Shown here piece after piece: positions 47,486 through 57,163 of a stretch of DNA of 64,000 bases (the stretch's first letter is position 1; the number at the start of each line of letters is the position of its first letter). The notes below the pieces were generated by a model. The model saw nothing but the letters and a program-made list of their open reading frames with translations. It did not search any database and was not told the DNA's origin. The DNA is from Sphingomonas sp. Leaf230 (GTDB lineage: Bacteria; Pseudomonadota; Alphaproteobacteria; Sphingomonadales; Sphingomonadaceae). The position numbers were made by a program, and so were the translations under genes. The stretch covers positions 177,035 to 241,034 of the forward strand of contig NZ_LMKW01000012.1 of NCBI RefSeq assembly GCF_001421745.1. Direction: 5' to 3'.

Positions 47486-49078
47486 ATGCTGGGTGGAATG
47501 CAGGATTTCGAGCTTCGTGTTCCCCGCCTGATCGACCACGCGGCACGCGAACACGGCGCGAGGGAACTCGTCAGCTACTGGGCGGATGGTCGCGAGACGC
47601 GCACCAACTGGGCGGGCGTATCCCGCGACGCCCGTAAGCTCGCGCAGGCGCTTGAGAAATTAGGCGTAGCCCCCGGCGACCGGGTTGCGACGCTGGCGAT
47701 GAACCACGCGCACCACCTCGTTGCCTGGTACGGCGCGATCGGCATGGGCGGCGTGATCCACACGATCAATCCCCGCCTGTTCGACGAGCAGCTCGTCTAC
47801 ATCGCCAACCACGCCGAAGACCGCGTGATGCTCTACGACAAGGCGTTTCAGCCACTCGTCGATCGCCTCCGCGGCCAATGGGGCAGCATCCGCCACTTCA
47901 TCTGTTTCGATGATCTGGGACCCGACGGTTTCCAGGCGATGCTCGACGCCGAGGACGGCGACTATGAGTGGGTCGAGGGCCCGGAGCGCGACCCGTGCAT
48001 GCTCTGCTACACCAGCGGCACCACCGGCGATCCGAAGGGCGTGCTCTACACGCACCGCTCGACGATGATCCATGCGATGGCCGAGGTCGCGCCCTGGGTG
48101 TTCGATCTCTCGCCGAACGCCGTAGTGCTTCCGGTCGTGCCCATGTTCCACGCCGCCGCCTGGGGCCTGCCGTTCGCCTGCGCGCTGTCGGGGGCGAAAG
48201 TCGTCTATTCCGCGGTCAACGATCCCGCCGTGCTGTGCCGCCTGATGAACGACGAGAAGGTGACGCACTCCGCCGGCGTGCCGACCGTCTGGCTGGCGAT
48301 GTTCGGCCACATGGACGCGTCGGGCGAAGCGCCGCGGCATCTTAAACAGGTGACGATCGGCGGCTCGGCGGCCCCCCGCGCGATGATCGAGAGGATCATG
48401 GGGCTCGGCGTCACCGTCAAGCACCTGTGGGGCATGACCGAAACCTCCCCGATCGGCACCGCCGGCTTCGCGCCCCCGCACTGGGACGACATGAGCCACG
48501 ACGAGAAGCTCGATCTGGTCGGCAAGCAGGGCAGCGTCCCCTTCGGCATAGAACTCCGCATCATCGACGACGAAGGCACGGTCCTCGCCCGCGACGGCCA
48601 GATCGCCGGCCGGTTGCAGGTGAGGGGCCCCTGGGTGGTCCAACGCTATTTCGGCGCCGACGAAGACGCGGTCGACGCGGAAGGCTGGTTCGACACCGGC
48701 GACGTGGCGATGCTCCACGCCGATGGCACCATGCAGATCACCGATCGCTCGAAGGACGTCATAAAGTCCGGCGGCGAATGGATCAGCTCGGTCGACCTGG
48801 AGAACGCCGCCGTCGGCTGCCCCGGTGTCGCAGAGGCGGCGGCGATCGGCATCTACCACCCCAAATGGGACGAACGCCCGCTGCTGCTGGTCGTCCGCAA
48901 GCCCGGCAGCGAGGTCACCGAACAGGCGATCCTCGATCACCTGACGAAGCACGTCGCAAAATGGTGGCTCCCCGACGCGATCGTCTTCGTCGACGACCTC
49001 CCGCACACCGCCACGGGCAAGCTACTGAAAACCGCCCTCCGCGAACGCTTCAAGGATTTCGCGCTGGCGTCAGCCTGA
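47486..49078 (+). CDS. Long-chain acyl-CoA synthetase (AMP-forming)
   Basis: A 530-residue adenylate-forming ligase. AMP-binding motif YTSGTTGDPKGVLYTH is at about residues 172-187; further core motifs are WGMTETSP, GWFDTGDVAML and DRSKDVIKSGGEWISSVDLE, and the C-terminal Lys is in PHTATGKLLK. The family resembles medium/long-chain fatty-acid CoA ligases. Start ATG 47486 has GGGAG upstream; an internal ATG 12 nt later is possible. It could feed acyl chains to lipid pathways, but no link to the spt cluster is shown. Confidence 0.93.
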   Translation: MLGGMQDFELRVPRLIDHAAREHGARELVSYWADGRETRTNWAGVSRDARKLAQALEKLGVAPGDRVATLAMNHAHHLVAWYGAIGMGGVIHTINPRLFDEQLVYIANHAEDRVMLYDKAFQPLVDRLRGQWGSIRHFICFDDLGPDGFQAMLDAEDGDYEWVEGPERDPCMLCYTSGTTGDPKGVLYTHRSTMIHAMAEVAPWVFDLSPNAVVLPVVPMFHAAAWGLPFACALSGAKVVYSAVNDPAVLCRLMNDEKVTHSAGVPTVWLAMFGHMDASGEAPRHLKQVTIGGSAAPRAMIERIMGLGVTVKHLWGMTETSPIGTAGFAPPHWDDMSHDEKLDLVGKQGSVPFGIELRIIDDEGTVLARDGQIAGRLQVRGPWVVQRYFGADEDAVDAEGWFDTGDVAMLHADGTMQITDRSKDVIKSGGEWISSVDLENAAVGCPGVAEAAAIGIYHPKWDERPLLLVVRKPGSEVTEQAILDHLTKHVAKWWLPDAIVFVDDLPHTATGKLLKTALRERFKDFALASA

Positions 49079-49108
49079 CTGGTCTTCAAGCGACGCCCGA
49101 CTTGGCAT

Positions 49109-50887
49109 TTATGCCGCGCGGGGCGTGCGCTTAGCTTTTCTGATCCGCGGCTCGACCAGCATGTCAGCCGCCGCCTTGATCTCCTGCCGAAGCTCATCGC
49201 GCTTCTCGTGGATCGAGGCGATGACGGGGCCCATCGCCACGCCGAGATCGACCAGCACCGCCTCGGCCAGTTGCAGCGAACTCTCCAGCGTCTCCGGCAC
49301 GGCATCGGTGACGCCTGCACGGTACAGCTCGGCTGCATGCGCCGTATCTCGCGCACGCGCCACGATCGGCAGGTCCGGGGCCAAAGCCCGCACCCGCCTC
49401 GCCAGGCGTACCGTCAGCACCGGATCGTCCATCGTCAGGATCAACGCCTTGGCGGTATGCAGCTTCAGCCTGTCGACCAATTCCGCGCGCGCCACGTCGC
49501 CGAACAGCACCGGATGTCCCTGCGCCCGCGCTGCTTCGACCGAGTCGATATCCGCCTCGACCGCGACGTACTTCTGGCCATGAACTGCGAGCATGTCGGC
49601 GACCATCCGCCCGACCCGACCAAAGCCGATCACGACGGTTCCCGGCCCATCGTCGTCGATCTCAATATCGCCGGCGTCGGCACCTGACCGGCTTTCCAGT
49701 TGACGCGAGACGGTGCGGCCGAGCTTTGCCAGCAGCGGCGTGATCGTCAGCCCGATCGCAGTGACGGTCTGCCAGAAAGCGGCGGTCGACGGCAGGATCA
49801 ACTGCGCCTGCGCGGCCGTTGCAAGCACGATCAGCGTGGTCTCGGAGGGGCTACCCATCAGCAAGCCCGTCTCGGCCGCGACCCCGCGCCGCGAATTGGC
49901 GACGCGCAGGAACAGGAACGTGACGATCGCCTTGGTCGCCACCACGCCCGACACCGCGAGTAGGAGCGACGGCCAGTTCTGCGCGATCAGCCGGAGGTCG
50001 AGGCTCATGCCCACCGTGATCAGGAACACACCTAGCGCGAGCCCCTTGAACGGCGCGGTGATGACCTCGACCTCGCTGTGATATTCGGTCTCGGCGATCA
50101 GCAACCCCGCCAGCAGCGCGCCAACGATAGGCGACAGTCCGGCGGCCGTTGTCGCGACGCTCGCTACGATCACCACCAGCAGCGACGCGGCAAGGAAGAG
50201 TTCAGGGCTCTTGGTGCGCGCGGCCTGCCCGAACAGCCGGGGCAGGACGACCCGCCCGCCGATATACATCGCGACGACGGTCAAACCACCGCGCAATGCC
50301 ACGCCGGCGATGTTCGACCAGCCGTCTGCGCTCGCAGTCGGTGCCAGCGCACCAAGCACGAAGATGATCGGGACGAGCGCCAGATCCTCGAACAGCAGCA
50401 TCGCGAACGCTCCCCGACCGACCGCACCCGTCGTGCCGACGAGCGGTAGGACTAAAGCTGTCGAGGACAGCGCGAGCGCGAACCCGAGCCCTATCGCGCC
50501 TGCCCATTCCTGGCCGATGAAGTGCAGCGCCGTGCCGATGATCAGCGCCGAGCCGATCAGTTCGGCAGCGCCGGTACCGAATACGAGCCGCTTCATCGAC
50601 CATAGCCGCTTGAACGACAGTTCGAGGCCGATCGAGAATAACAGCAGGATGATACCGAACTCGGCGAACGGCTCGATCGACTCTGGGTTCGAGATGGTTA
50701 GGTAATACAGCCACGGCATAGAGCCGGTGAGCGAGCCCAAGCCGGCGGGGCCGACCAGCAGGCCGACCAGGATGAAACCGATGACCGGGCTAACCCGGAA
50801 CCGCGCGAACGCGGGAATGACGAGGCCCGCCGCGCCCAGAATGACGAGCGTGTCGCTGAAACCTTGATTGTCGAGCCGTAATGCCAT
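49109..50887 (-). CDS. Kef-type cation:proton antiporter with RCK domain
   Basis: A 592-residue CPA2 antiporter. About 12 membrane helices (residues about 8-400) include GFALALSSTALVLPLV and SPIVGALLAGLLIAET; then a linker and a TrkA-N (RCK) domain with the Rossmann motif VVIGFGRVGRMVADML (about residues 435-450) and VLFGDVARAELVD, which binds nucleotides. A short C-terminal helical tail follows. It resembles the KefB/YbaL group of potassium exporters; the ion is not determined. ATG 50887 begins MALRLDNQGF. Confidence 0.92.
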   Translation of the reverse strand: MALRLDNQGFSDTLVILGAAGLVIPAFARFRVSPVIGFILVGLLVGPAGLGSLTGSMPWLYYLTISNPESIEPFAEFGIILLLFSIGLELSFKRLWSMKRLVFGTGAAELIGSALIIGTALHFIGQEWAGAIGLGFALALSSTALVLPLVGTTGAVGRGAFAMLLFEDLALVPIIFVLGALAPTASADGWSNIAGVALRGGLTVVAMYIGGRVVLPRLFGQAARTKSPELFLAASLLVVIVASVATTAAGLSPIVGALLAGLLIAETEYHSEVEVITAPFKGLALGVFLITVGMSLDLRLIAQNWPSLLLAVSGVVATKAIVTFLFLRVANSRRGVAAETGLLMGSPSETTLIVLATAAQAQLILPSTAAFWQTVTAIGLTITPLLAKLGRTVSRQLESRSGADAGDIEIDDDGPGTVVIGFGRVGRMVADMLAVHGQKYVAVEADIDSVEAARAQGHPVLFGDVARAELVDRLKLHTAKALILTMDDPVLTVRLARRVRALAPDLPIVARARDTAHAAELYRAGVTDAVPETLESSLQLAEAVLVDLGVAMGPVIASIHEKRDELRQEIKAAADMLVEPRIRKAKRTPRAA

Positions 50888-50953
50888 GCTACGCTTAGAC
50901 CAGCCTTGCGGCGGGGCGGCTAGGCTGTTTGTGTCGTAGAGGGGCGAAACGCC

Positions 50954-51406
50954 ATGCACGTGCGAACACCGAAACGGGCATGGACGCTATGGATCGTCGG
51001 GATCGCGCTGGCCTGCGCGCCGATCCCGCTGATCATGTACCACAGCCATCTCTATTATGCGGAGGGCGGCACAAGCGTCGACGGACCGGCGATGCTCTTG
51101 ATGTCTGTGATTATGACTAGCTCAGGTTGGGGCGCCATCTGGCTGCTGATCCTTGCGCCCTACCTTGTCGGCTATCGCGGGGCGGGACCGCTGACGCTTG
51201 GCGTCGGTGCCACTTTCTCGTCGATCCTGTTGTCGACGATCGCATTCGGTCTGACGGGGCTTTTCCTATGGCTTGCGTGCGCCCAGGTCGAATTCTGGAA
51301 GCTGTCCCGCATACCGTTCACTGCGCATCTGATCGGCTGTGCCGTGTATTTCCAGTATCTCCGCGCCGCGGTGGTCAACCGGAGCTTACGCGTCGGATCG
51401 CGGTGA
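50954..51406 (+). CDS. Hypothetical four-helix membrane protein
   Basis: A 150-residue protein with four hydrophobic segments: about residues 11-28 (LWIVGIALACAPIPLIM), 46-70 (AMLLMSVIMTSSGWGAIWLLIL), 80-110 (TLGVGATFSSILLSTIAFGLTGLFLWLA) and a weaker one near 125-140. No family was recognised. It is divergent from the antiporter gene with 66 nt between, and convergent with icd. ATG 50954 has GGGGCGAAACGCC before it, a weak ribosome-binding site. Confidence 0.7.
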   Translation: MHVRTPKRAWTLWIVGIALACAPIPLIMYHSHLYYAEGGTSVDGPAMLLMSVIMTSSGWGAIWLLILAPYLVGYRGAGPLTLGVGATFSSILLSTIAFGLTGLFLWLACAQVEFWKLSRIPFTAHLIGCAVYFQYLRAAVVNRSLRVGSR

Positions 51407-51412
51407 ATGAGA

Positions 51413-51435
51413 CCGGGCGGCGTCGCACCGCCCGG
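51413..51435 (-). terminator. Hairpin between icd and the hypothetical membrane protein
   Basis: CCGGGCGG / CCGCCCGG with a 7-nt loop, 9 nt past the icd stop on the minus strand. It has no strong T-tract and could serve both convergent genes. Confidence 0.6.
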
Positions 51436-51443
51436 CCATCAGT

Positions 51444-52664
51444 TCAGGCCCAGTTGGCCATTTCCGTCTCGAGGTTGGACCGCACCTGCTCGAAGAACTG
51501 CTCGGTCGTCATCCAGGGCTGGTCGGGGCCGATCAGGATCGCGAGATCCTTGGTCATGTGCCCGTTCTCGACCGTCTGGACGCAGACACGCTCGAGCGTC
51601 TCGGCGAACTTGGTGACGTCGGGCGTATCGTCGAACTTGCCGCGATACTTCAGGCCACCGGTCCACGCGAAGATCGACGCGATCGGGTTGGTCGACGTCG
51701 CCTTGCCCTGCTCGTGCATGCGGAAGTGACGCGTGACTGTGCCGTGCGCCGCCTCGGCCTCGACGGTCTTGCCGTCCGGGGTCAGCAGGATCGAGGTCAT
51801 CAGGCCGAGCGACCCGAAGCCCTGTGCGACCTGGTCGGACTGGACGTCGCCATCATAGTTCTTGCATGCCCAGACGAACTCGCCGTTCCACTTCAGCGCC
51901 GATGCGACCATGTCGTCGATCAGGCGATGTTCGTAGACGATGCCGGCTTCCTTGAACTTGTCCGTGAACTCGGCCTCGAACACTTCGGCGAACAGGTCCT
52001 TGAAGCGGCCGTCATAGGCCTTGAGGATCGTGTTCTTGGTCGACAGATACACAGGCCACTTCAGGTTGAGGCCGTAATGCATCGATGCGCGCGCGAAATC
52101 GCGGATCGAGTCGTCGAGGTTGTACATCGCCATCGCGACGCCCGCCGACGGGAACTGGAATACCTCGCGGTCGATCACCGTGCCGTCGTCGCCTTCGAAG
52201 ACGAGGCGAAGCTTGCCCGGACCCGGGACCAGATAGTCGGTCGCGCGGTACTGATCGCCGAATGCGTGACGGCCGACGACGATCGGGTGCGTCCAGCCCG
52301 GGATCAGGCGGGGCACGTTCTTGATCACGATCGGCTCGCGGAAGATGGTGCCGCCGAGGATGTTGCGGATCGTGCCGTTCGGCGACTTCCACATCTTCTT
52401 CAGGCCGAACTCGGTCACGCGCTGCTCGTCGGGCGTGATCGTCGCGCACTTCACCGCGACGCCGTGCTTCTGCGTGGCGAGCGCGCTGTCGATCGTGACC
52501 TGGTCGTCGGTCGCGTCGCGATGCTCGACGCCGAGATCGTAATAATCGAGCTGGATATCGAGGTACGGCTTGATCAGGCGCTCGCGAATCCATTCCCAGA
52601 TGATCCGGGTCATCTCGTCGCCATCGATCTCCACGATCGGATTCTTTACCTTGATCTTCGCCAT
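51444..52664 (-). CDS. icd: NADP-dependent isocitrate dehydrogenase
   Basis: A 406-residue isocitrate dehydrogenase of the eukaryote-like homodimeric type, making 2-oxoglutarate and NADPH in the TCA cycle. Motifs are VEIDGDEMTRIIWEWI at the N-terminus, KSPNGTIRNILGGTIFREP (substrate loop), YDGDVQSD and EAAHGTVTRHF near the cofactor site, and GPDQPWMTTEQF. Length and motifs match alphaproteobacterial Icd. Monocistronic, between convergent and divergent neighbours. Confidence 0.98.
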   Translation of the reverse strand: MAKIKVKNPIVEIDGDEMTRIIWEWIRERLIKPYLDIQLDYYDLGVEHRDATDDQVTIDSALATQKHGVAVKCATITPDEQRVTEFGLKKMWKSPNGTIRNILGGTIFREPIVIKNVPRLIPGWTHPIVVGRHAFGDQYRATDYLVPGPGKLRLVFEGDDGTVIDREVFQFPSAGVAMAMYNLDDSIRDFARASMHYGLNLKWPVYLSTKNTILKAYDGRFKDLFAEVFEAEFTDKFKEAGIVYEHRLIDDMVASALKWNGEFVWACKNYDGDVQSDQVAQGFGSLGLMTSILLTPDGKTVEAEAAHGTVTRHFRMHEQGKATSTNPIASIFAWTGGLKYRGKFDDTPDVTKFAETLERVCVQTVENGHMTKDLAILIGPDQPWMTTEQFFEQVRSNLETEMANWA

Positions 52665-52795
52665 ATCCGGGTCCTTCGGGGGAGGGGTTTGGGGAGCGTC
52701 TAGGGGAGCACGTCGCGGTGATCAACCACTGGACCCATAAGGAAAACCCGGTTCATCGTTGTATCGCGCGTCCTGCACGGATAGACCCGCAGGTT

Positions 52796-53524
52796 ATGGC
52801 ATCGCTCGACAAGCCGCCCGTCACGACCTCCACGGTCAAATGGCGATTTCCCGCAGTCCATCCGGAGGGCCACAAATACGTCGCGATTGCGACCGGCATC
52901 ACGCTGTTGCTGACGATCGTCAGCCACGTGCTGTTCTGGCCGATGGTCGGCGTCGTGATCTGGGTCGCGACGTTCTTCCGCGATCCGATCCGCACCACCC
53001 CACAAGGCGAAGGCCTGATCGTCGCCCCCGCGGACGGACTGATCACGATGATCCAGCGCGTGCCGATCCCGCGCGAGCTCGCCGGCGACAACGGTCTCGG
53101 CGATGCGCCGCTGGTGCGCGTGTCGATCTTCATGTCGGTGTTCGACGTGCACATCAATCGCACGCCGATCGCCGGTACGATCCGCCAGGTGGTCTACATT
53201 TCGGGCAAGTTTCTTAACGCGGACCTCGACAAGGCGAGCGACGAGAACGAGCGCCAGCATTTTGTCGTCGAAGATCGCAACGGCGTGCGGATCGGCTTCA
53301 CGCAGATCGCCGGCCTAGTCGCGCGCCGCATCCTCGGCTTCGTGAAGGCCGGCGACATGGTCGCGGTCGGCCAGCGCATCGGCCTGATCCGGTTCGGCAG
53401 CCGAGTCGACGTGTACCTGCCCGATCACGTGGTGCCGCAGGTCTGCCTCGGCCAGCGCAGCATCGCGGGCGAGACCGTTCTCGGCCGCGTCGGTGGCGTT
53501 CCGGTCGGTGGTATCGCGCAGTGA
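52796..53524 (+). CDS. psd: Phosphatidylserine decarboxylase, short form
   Basis: A 242-residue archaeal/alpha-type (Psd-B short) decarboxylase that converts phosphatidylserine to phosphatidylethanolamine. One membrane helix is at about residues 25-48, and the DPIRTTP and PADGLI motifs follow. The self-cleavage site that forms the pyruvoyl group is the Gly-Ser in RFGSRVDVYLP (about residues 205-206). ATG 52796 is chosen; a longer reading frame upstream has no support. The TGA overlaps the pssA ATG, so the two consecutive pathway enzymes are coupled. Confidence 0.95.
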   Translation: MASLDKPPVTTSTVKWRFPAVHPEGHKYVAIATGITLLLTIVSHVLFWPMVGVVIWVATFFRDPIRTTPQGEGLIVAPADGLITMIQRVPIPRELAGDNGLGDAPLVRVSIFMSVFDVHINRTPIAGTIRQVVYISGKFLNADLDKASDENERQHFVVEDRNGVRIGFTQIAGLVARRILGFVKAGDMVAVGQRIGLIRFGSRVDVYLPDHVVPQVCLGQRSIAGETVLGRVGGVPVGGIAQ

Positions 53525-54381
53525 TGGATCGCGACGGAATCGACGACGGTTCGACCGATTCGATCGAGGATCGAGGCCGGGGGCGCTTCGGTCGCACACG
53601 TCGTGCACCGCGCGGGCTTCCCTTGCGCGCCGTCGCTCCCAACGCCGTTACCGCGCTAGCCTTGTGTTCAGGCCTGAGCGGCGTGCGGTTCGCGATCGGT
53701 GGACAATGGGAAAGCGCCGTCGCGATGATTATGGTCGCGGGCGTGCTTGACGGCCTCGATGGTCGGATTGCCCGGATGCTGCACGGTGAGAGCCGGTTCG
53801 GTGCCGAGCTCGATTCGCTGTCCGACGCGATCTCGTTCGGCGTCGCGCCTGCGTTAATCGTCTATCTGTGGTCGCTGACCGCGTTGCCGCGCGTCGGCTG
53901 GATCTGCTCGTTGATCCTGGCCGTGTTCTGCGCGCTGCGTCTCGCGCGCTTCAACGCCAAGATCGACGAGAGCCACCAGCCGCATAAGTCCGCGGGTTTC
54001 CTAACCGGAGTTCCGGCTCCGGCCGGCGCGGGACTCGCGCTGATGCCGATGTTCTTCTGGTTCTGGACCGATGAACCCAGGTTCGCGTCGCCGTATTTCG
54101 TGGCGCCCTGGGTTGCGTTCGTCGCGCTACTGATGGTGTCGAGTATCGCGACCTACTCATGGAGTTCGGTCAAACTTCGCAGCAACATCCGGTTCGAGGC
54201 CATCGCGCTCGTCGTACTGCTCGGCGCCGCCATCGTGAGCGCGCCATGGCATACGCTCAGCATCATCTGCGTACTGTACCTGCTCTCGATGCCGTTCAGT
54301 ATCGCGAGTTACGCAAAAATCAGGCGGCAGCGTTCCAGCGGCGGGCGGGTACCGGAGCCGACGTCGAAGCCCAGCGCCTGA
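53524..54381 (+). CDS. pssA: CDP-diacylglycerol-serine O-phosphatidyltransferase
   Basis: A 285-residue membrane CDP-alcohol phosphatidyltransferase making phosphatidylserine. The catalytic signature D-G-x2-A-R-x8-G-x3-D-x3-D is seen as DGLDGRIARMLHGE followed by FGAELDSLSDAISFG. About eight membrane helices follow. The N-terminal 30 residues are polar and Arg-rich. ATG 53524 shares its A with the psd stop; a GTG one codon earlier is possible. With psd and the downstream cdsA it supplies phosphatidylethanolamine. Confidence 0.95.
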   Translation: MDRDGIDDGSTDSIEDRGRGRFGRTRRAPRGLPLRAVAPNAVTALALCSGLSGVRFAIGGQWESAVAMIMVAGVLDGLDGRIARMLHGESRFGAELDSLSDAISFGVAPALIVYLWSLTALPRVGWICSLILAVFCALRLARFNAKIDESHQPHKSAGFLTGVPAPAGAGLALMPMFFWFWTDEPRFASPYFVAPWVAFVALLMVSSIATYSWSSVKLRSNIRFEAIALVVLLGAAIVSAPWHTLSIICVLYLLSMPFSIASYAKIRRQRSSGGRVPEPTSKPSA

Positions 54382-54553
54382 CCGCAATCCGGCGCTCCGC
54401 AACGGCCAGCGTGCGGAGCGGCTGGAACGCGGGTTCGACGTTGCCCATCGCGAGGCGGACGATACGGTCCCACTGCGGCGCGATCGACGAGACGATCATC
54501 ATGCCCGCGACCGCGAATGCACCAGCAAAAACCATGAAGCTCAGAACCAACAT
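54320..54553 (-). CDS. Small hypothetical membrane protein
   Basis: A 77-residue protein with one or two N-terminal hydrophobic segments (MLVLSFMVFAGAFAVAGMMIVSS, in parts) and a C-terminal basic tail (AERRIAVRRWAS). ATG 54553 has GGAAGG 8-9 nt upstream. The 3' end overlaps the end of pssA on the other strand by 62 bp. No family recognised; it may be a conserved orphan of sphingomonads. The longer upstream reading has no start support. Confidence 0.6.
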   Translation of the reverse strand: MLVLSFMVFAGAFAVAGMMIVSSIAPQWDRIVRLAMGNVEPAFQPLRTLAVAERRIAVRRWASTSAPVPARRWNAAA

Positions 54554-54878
54554 CACGTCCGCCTTCCTATGAGTTGCGAACAAATTCCTAATATCCGCAA
54601 ACACTTGGTCAGAAACATCGTTCCACTCGTCGCATTTCGAATCCCGTCATGCCGGGGTGATTCCGCGCCGAGTCGAACATCTGTTCCCCTCTGAGCCCTT
54701 TATGTTCTCATTGCGTTCCATGAGTCAAGCGGGCGTTGCGCGATTGCTTTTCGAATAGAGCCACGCTAAGGGCCGCGCCTCTAACCCCGCATGGGAGGCA
54801 TCATAGCCCGGTGCGTCACGGTCATTCGGCCACGACGTCATCCGCTTCCCAGAGGCACAACCGGAAGGATATATCCCT

Positions 54879-55730
54879 ATGGCGGCTCCAGTCGTCTCCA
54901 TGCAGCAGCTCATTGAAACGGGCGCGCATTTCGGCCACCAGACTCATCGGTGGAACCCCAAGATGAAGCCTTACATCTTTGGTGATCGCAACGGCGTCCA
55001 CATCCTCGACCTTTCGCAGACCGTGCCGCTGTTCGCGCGCGCGCTCGAGTTCGTCTCGTCGGCGGTTGCCGGTGGCGGCAAGGTCCTGTTCGTCGGCACC
55101 AAGCGCCAGGCGCAGGAGCCCGTCGCGGACGCCGCACGTCGCTCGGGCCAGCACTTCGTCAACCATCGCTGGTTGGGCGGCATGCTCACCAACTGGAAGA
55201 CCATCTCGGGTTCGATCAAGCGTCTCAAGACGCTTGAGGAAATGCTGTCGGGCGACACCGTCGGCCTGACCAAGAAGGAAGTCCTTCAGCTCACCCGCGA
55301 GAAGGACAAGCTCGAGCTTTCGCTCGGCGGCATCCGCGACATGGGCGGCATTCCCGACGTGATGTTCGTGATCGACGCGAACAAGGAAGAGCTGGCGATC
55401 AAGGAAGCGAACACGCTGGGTATTCCCGTCGTCGCGATCCTCGATTCGAACGTGTCGCCGGACGGCATCGCCTTCCCGGTTCCCGCGAACGACGACGCAG
55501 CCCGCGCCATCCGCCTGTACTGCGAGGCGATCGCGATCGCAGCGACGCGCGGCGGCCAGGAGCAGCAGCGCCGCACCGGTGCCGACATCGGCGCGATGAT
55601 CGAGCCGCCGAAGGAAGAGGCCATCGCAGAGCCGACCGTCGAAGCCACGGCCGACACGGCACAGGCAACCGCGAATGCCGATACCGCTGCAGAATTCGCA
55701 GCCGAGGGTGAGCGCCAGATCGACGCATAA
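54879..55730 (+). CDS. rpsB: 30S ribosomal protein S2
   Basis: A 283-residue S2. Conserved motifs are QQLIETGAHFGHQTHRWNPKMKPYIFG (in parts), VGTKRQAQEPVADAA, HRWLGGMLTNWKTI and PDVMFVIDANKEELAIKEA. A C-terminal extension of about 45 residues rich in Ala and Glu (EATADTAQATANADTAAEF, in parts) is typical of sphingomonads. A strong ribosome-binding site GGAAGGA lies 9-10 nt upstream. First gene of rpsB-tsf. Confidence 0.98.
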   Translation: MAAPVVSMQQLIETGAHFGHQTHRWNPKMKPYIFGDRNGVHILDLSQTVPLFARALEFVSSAVAGGGKVLFVGTKRQAQEPVADAARRSGQHFVNHRWLGGMLTNWKTISGSIKRLKTLEEMLSGDTVGLTKKEVLQLTREKDKLELSLGGIRDMGGIPDVMFVIDANKEELAIKEANTLGIPVVAILDSNVSPDGIAFPVPANDDAARAIRLYCEAIAIAATRGGQEQQRRTGADIGAMIEPPKEEAIAEPTVEATADTAQATANADTAAEFAAEGERQIDA

Positions 55731-55819
55731 GCGTTGTCGCCGAACCGTCATGCGGGCGGGGTAGGGCGAAAGCTCTGCCTCGCCCGCAACCATATTCAGA
55801 CCTAAAAAGGATTAGAGAC

Positions 55820-56752
55820 ATGGCCGATATCACGGCAGCGATGGTCAAGGATCTGCGCGAGAAGAGCGGCGCGGGCATGATGGATTGCAAGAAGGCGCTG
55901 AGCGAGAACGCCGGCGACATGGAGCAGGCAATGGATTGGCTGCGTACCAAGGGGCTCGCAGCCGCCGCCAAGAAGTCCAGCCGCACCGCGGCCGAGGGTC
56001 TGGTCGGCGTCGCCGTGTCGGGCACCAAGGGCGCAGCGGTCGAAGTCAACTCGGAGACGGATTTCGTCGCGAAGAACGACCAGTTCCAGTCGTTCGTCCG
56101 TGACGTCACGCAGATCGCGCTCGCAACCGGTGGCGACATCGAGGCGCTGAAGTCGCAGGCGATGCCATCGGGCAAGACCGTCGAGGAAGTCCTGACGAAC
56201 AACGTCGCGACGATCGGCGAGAACCAGTCGCTGCGCCGCTCGCGCACGCTGGAAGTCAGCAAGGGTGCGGTCGTTCCGTACATCCACAATGCAGCGGCTC
56301 CCGGCCTCGGCAAGATCGGCGTACTCGTCGCGCTCGAGTCGGAGGCTTCGGACGAGGTTCTCCAGGCACTCGGCAAGCAGCTCGCGATGCACATCGCAGC
56401 CGCGTTCCCGAAGGCGCTCAACGAAGCCGACCTCGACGAGTCCGAGATCGAGCGCGAGCGCGCGATCGCGACCGAGAAGGCCGCCGAGTCGGGCAAGCCT
56501 GCCGACATCATCGCCAAGATGGTCGAGGGCGGCATCGCCAAGTACCGTAAGGAGCACGCCCTGGTCAGCCAGCTGTTCGTGATGGACGGCAAGACCAAGA
56601 TCTCCGACGTCGTCGCCAAGGCCGGCAAGGATGCGGGCGCCGAGATCAAGCTGGTGGACTATGTCCGCTTCCAGCTGGGCGAAGGCATCGAGAAGGAGCA
56701 GTCCGACTTCGCAGCCGAGGTTGCTGCTGCTTCGGGCGTGCCCCAGGCGTAA
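55820..56752 (+). CDS. tsf: Elongation factor Ts
   Basis: A 310-residue EF-Ts, the nucleotide exchange factor for EF-Tu. N-terminal UBA-like domain (MVKDLREKSGAGMMDCKKAL), the conserved NSETDFVAKND and the dimerisation domain (VSQLFVMDGKTKISDVV) are present. AAAGGATTAGAGAC before ATG 55820 supplies the ribosome-binding site. It is 89 nt from rpsB; the gap to pyrH is filled with repeats. Confidence 0.98.
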   Translation: MADITAAMVKDLREKSGAGMMDCKKALSENAGDMEQAMDWLRTKGLAAAAKKSSRTAAEGLVGVAVSGTKGAAVEVNSETDFVAKNDQFQSFVRDVTQIALATGGDIEALKSQAMPSGKTVEEVLTNNVATIGENQSLRRSRTLEVSKGAVVPYIHNAAAPGLGKIGVLVALESEASDEVLQALGKQLAMHIAAAFPKALNEADLDESEIERERAIATEKAAESGKPADIIAKMVEGGIAKYRKEHALVSQLFVMDGKTKISDVVAKAGKDAGAEIKLVDYVRFQLGEGIEKEQSDFAAEVAAASGVPQA

Positions 56753-56761
56753 ACTGATTTC

Positions 56762-56897
56762 CTCCCTCGCCCCTCCGGGGAGAGGGAAGGGGCCCGCCGC
56801 GCTTGCGGTGGGAAGGGTGAGGGGAGTGGTTGGGTCTCGAACCTCACGCCCCCTCATCCGGCCCTGCCGGGCCACCTTCTCCCCGAGGGGAGAAGGA
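56762..56897. repeat. Palindromic repeat, family F copy 3
   Basis: Arms CTCGCCCCTCCGGGGAGAG and CTTCTCCCCGAGGGGAGAAG, with an inner GGTGAGGGG/CCCCCTCATC pair and GGCCCGCC/GGCCACC. First of two different repeats in the tsf-pyrH gap. Confidence 0.8.
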
Positions 56898-56922
56898 TAG
56901 CGGGGCAGCCTTGGTGCTGCTC

Positions 56923-57018
56923 CGTCATCCCCGCGCAGGCGGGGATCCATACATTCCGGACCCGGTGATCTACCGAGACGTCAGCCCATATGGGTTCCCG
57001 CCTCCGCGGGAATGACAG
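56923..57018. repeat. Palindromic repeat, family H
   Basis: Arms CGTCATCCCCGCGCAGGCGG and CCGCCTCCGCGGGAATGACA around a centre of about 50 nt. Second repeat in the tsf-pyrH gap; the remaining 145 bp before pyrH shows nothing I could assign. Confidence 0.85.
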
Positions 57019-57163
57019 TGATTCTCCGATACGCGCGCTTCTGCGAACGACGATTTTCCGTCCGATCTCCACCCAGTTTCGATGCACGCGCCGCACAGCG
57101 CTTCACATCCCGGGCCTCGCCGCCTAAGGTCCGCGCCGCCCCGCCAATCACAATTCGAGATTT

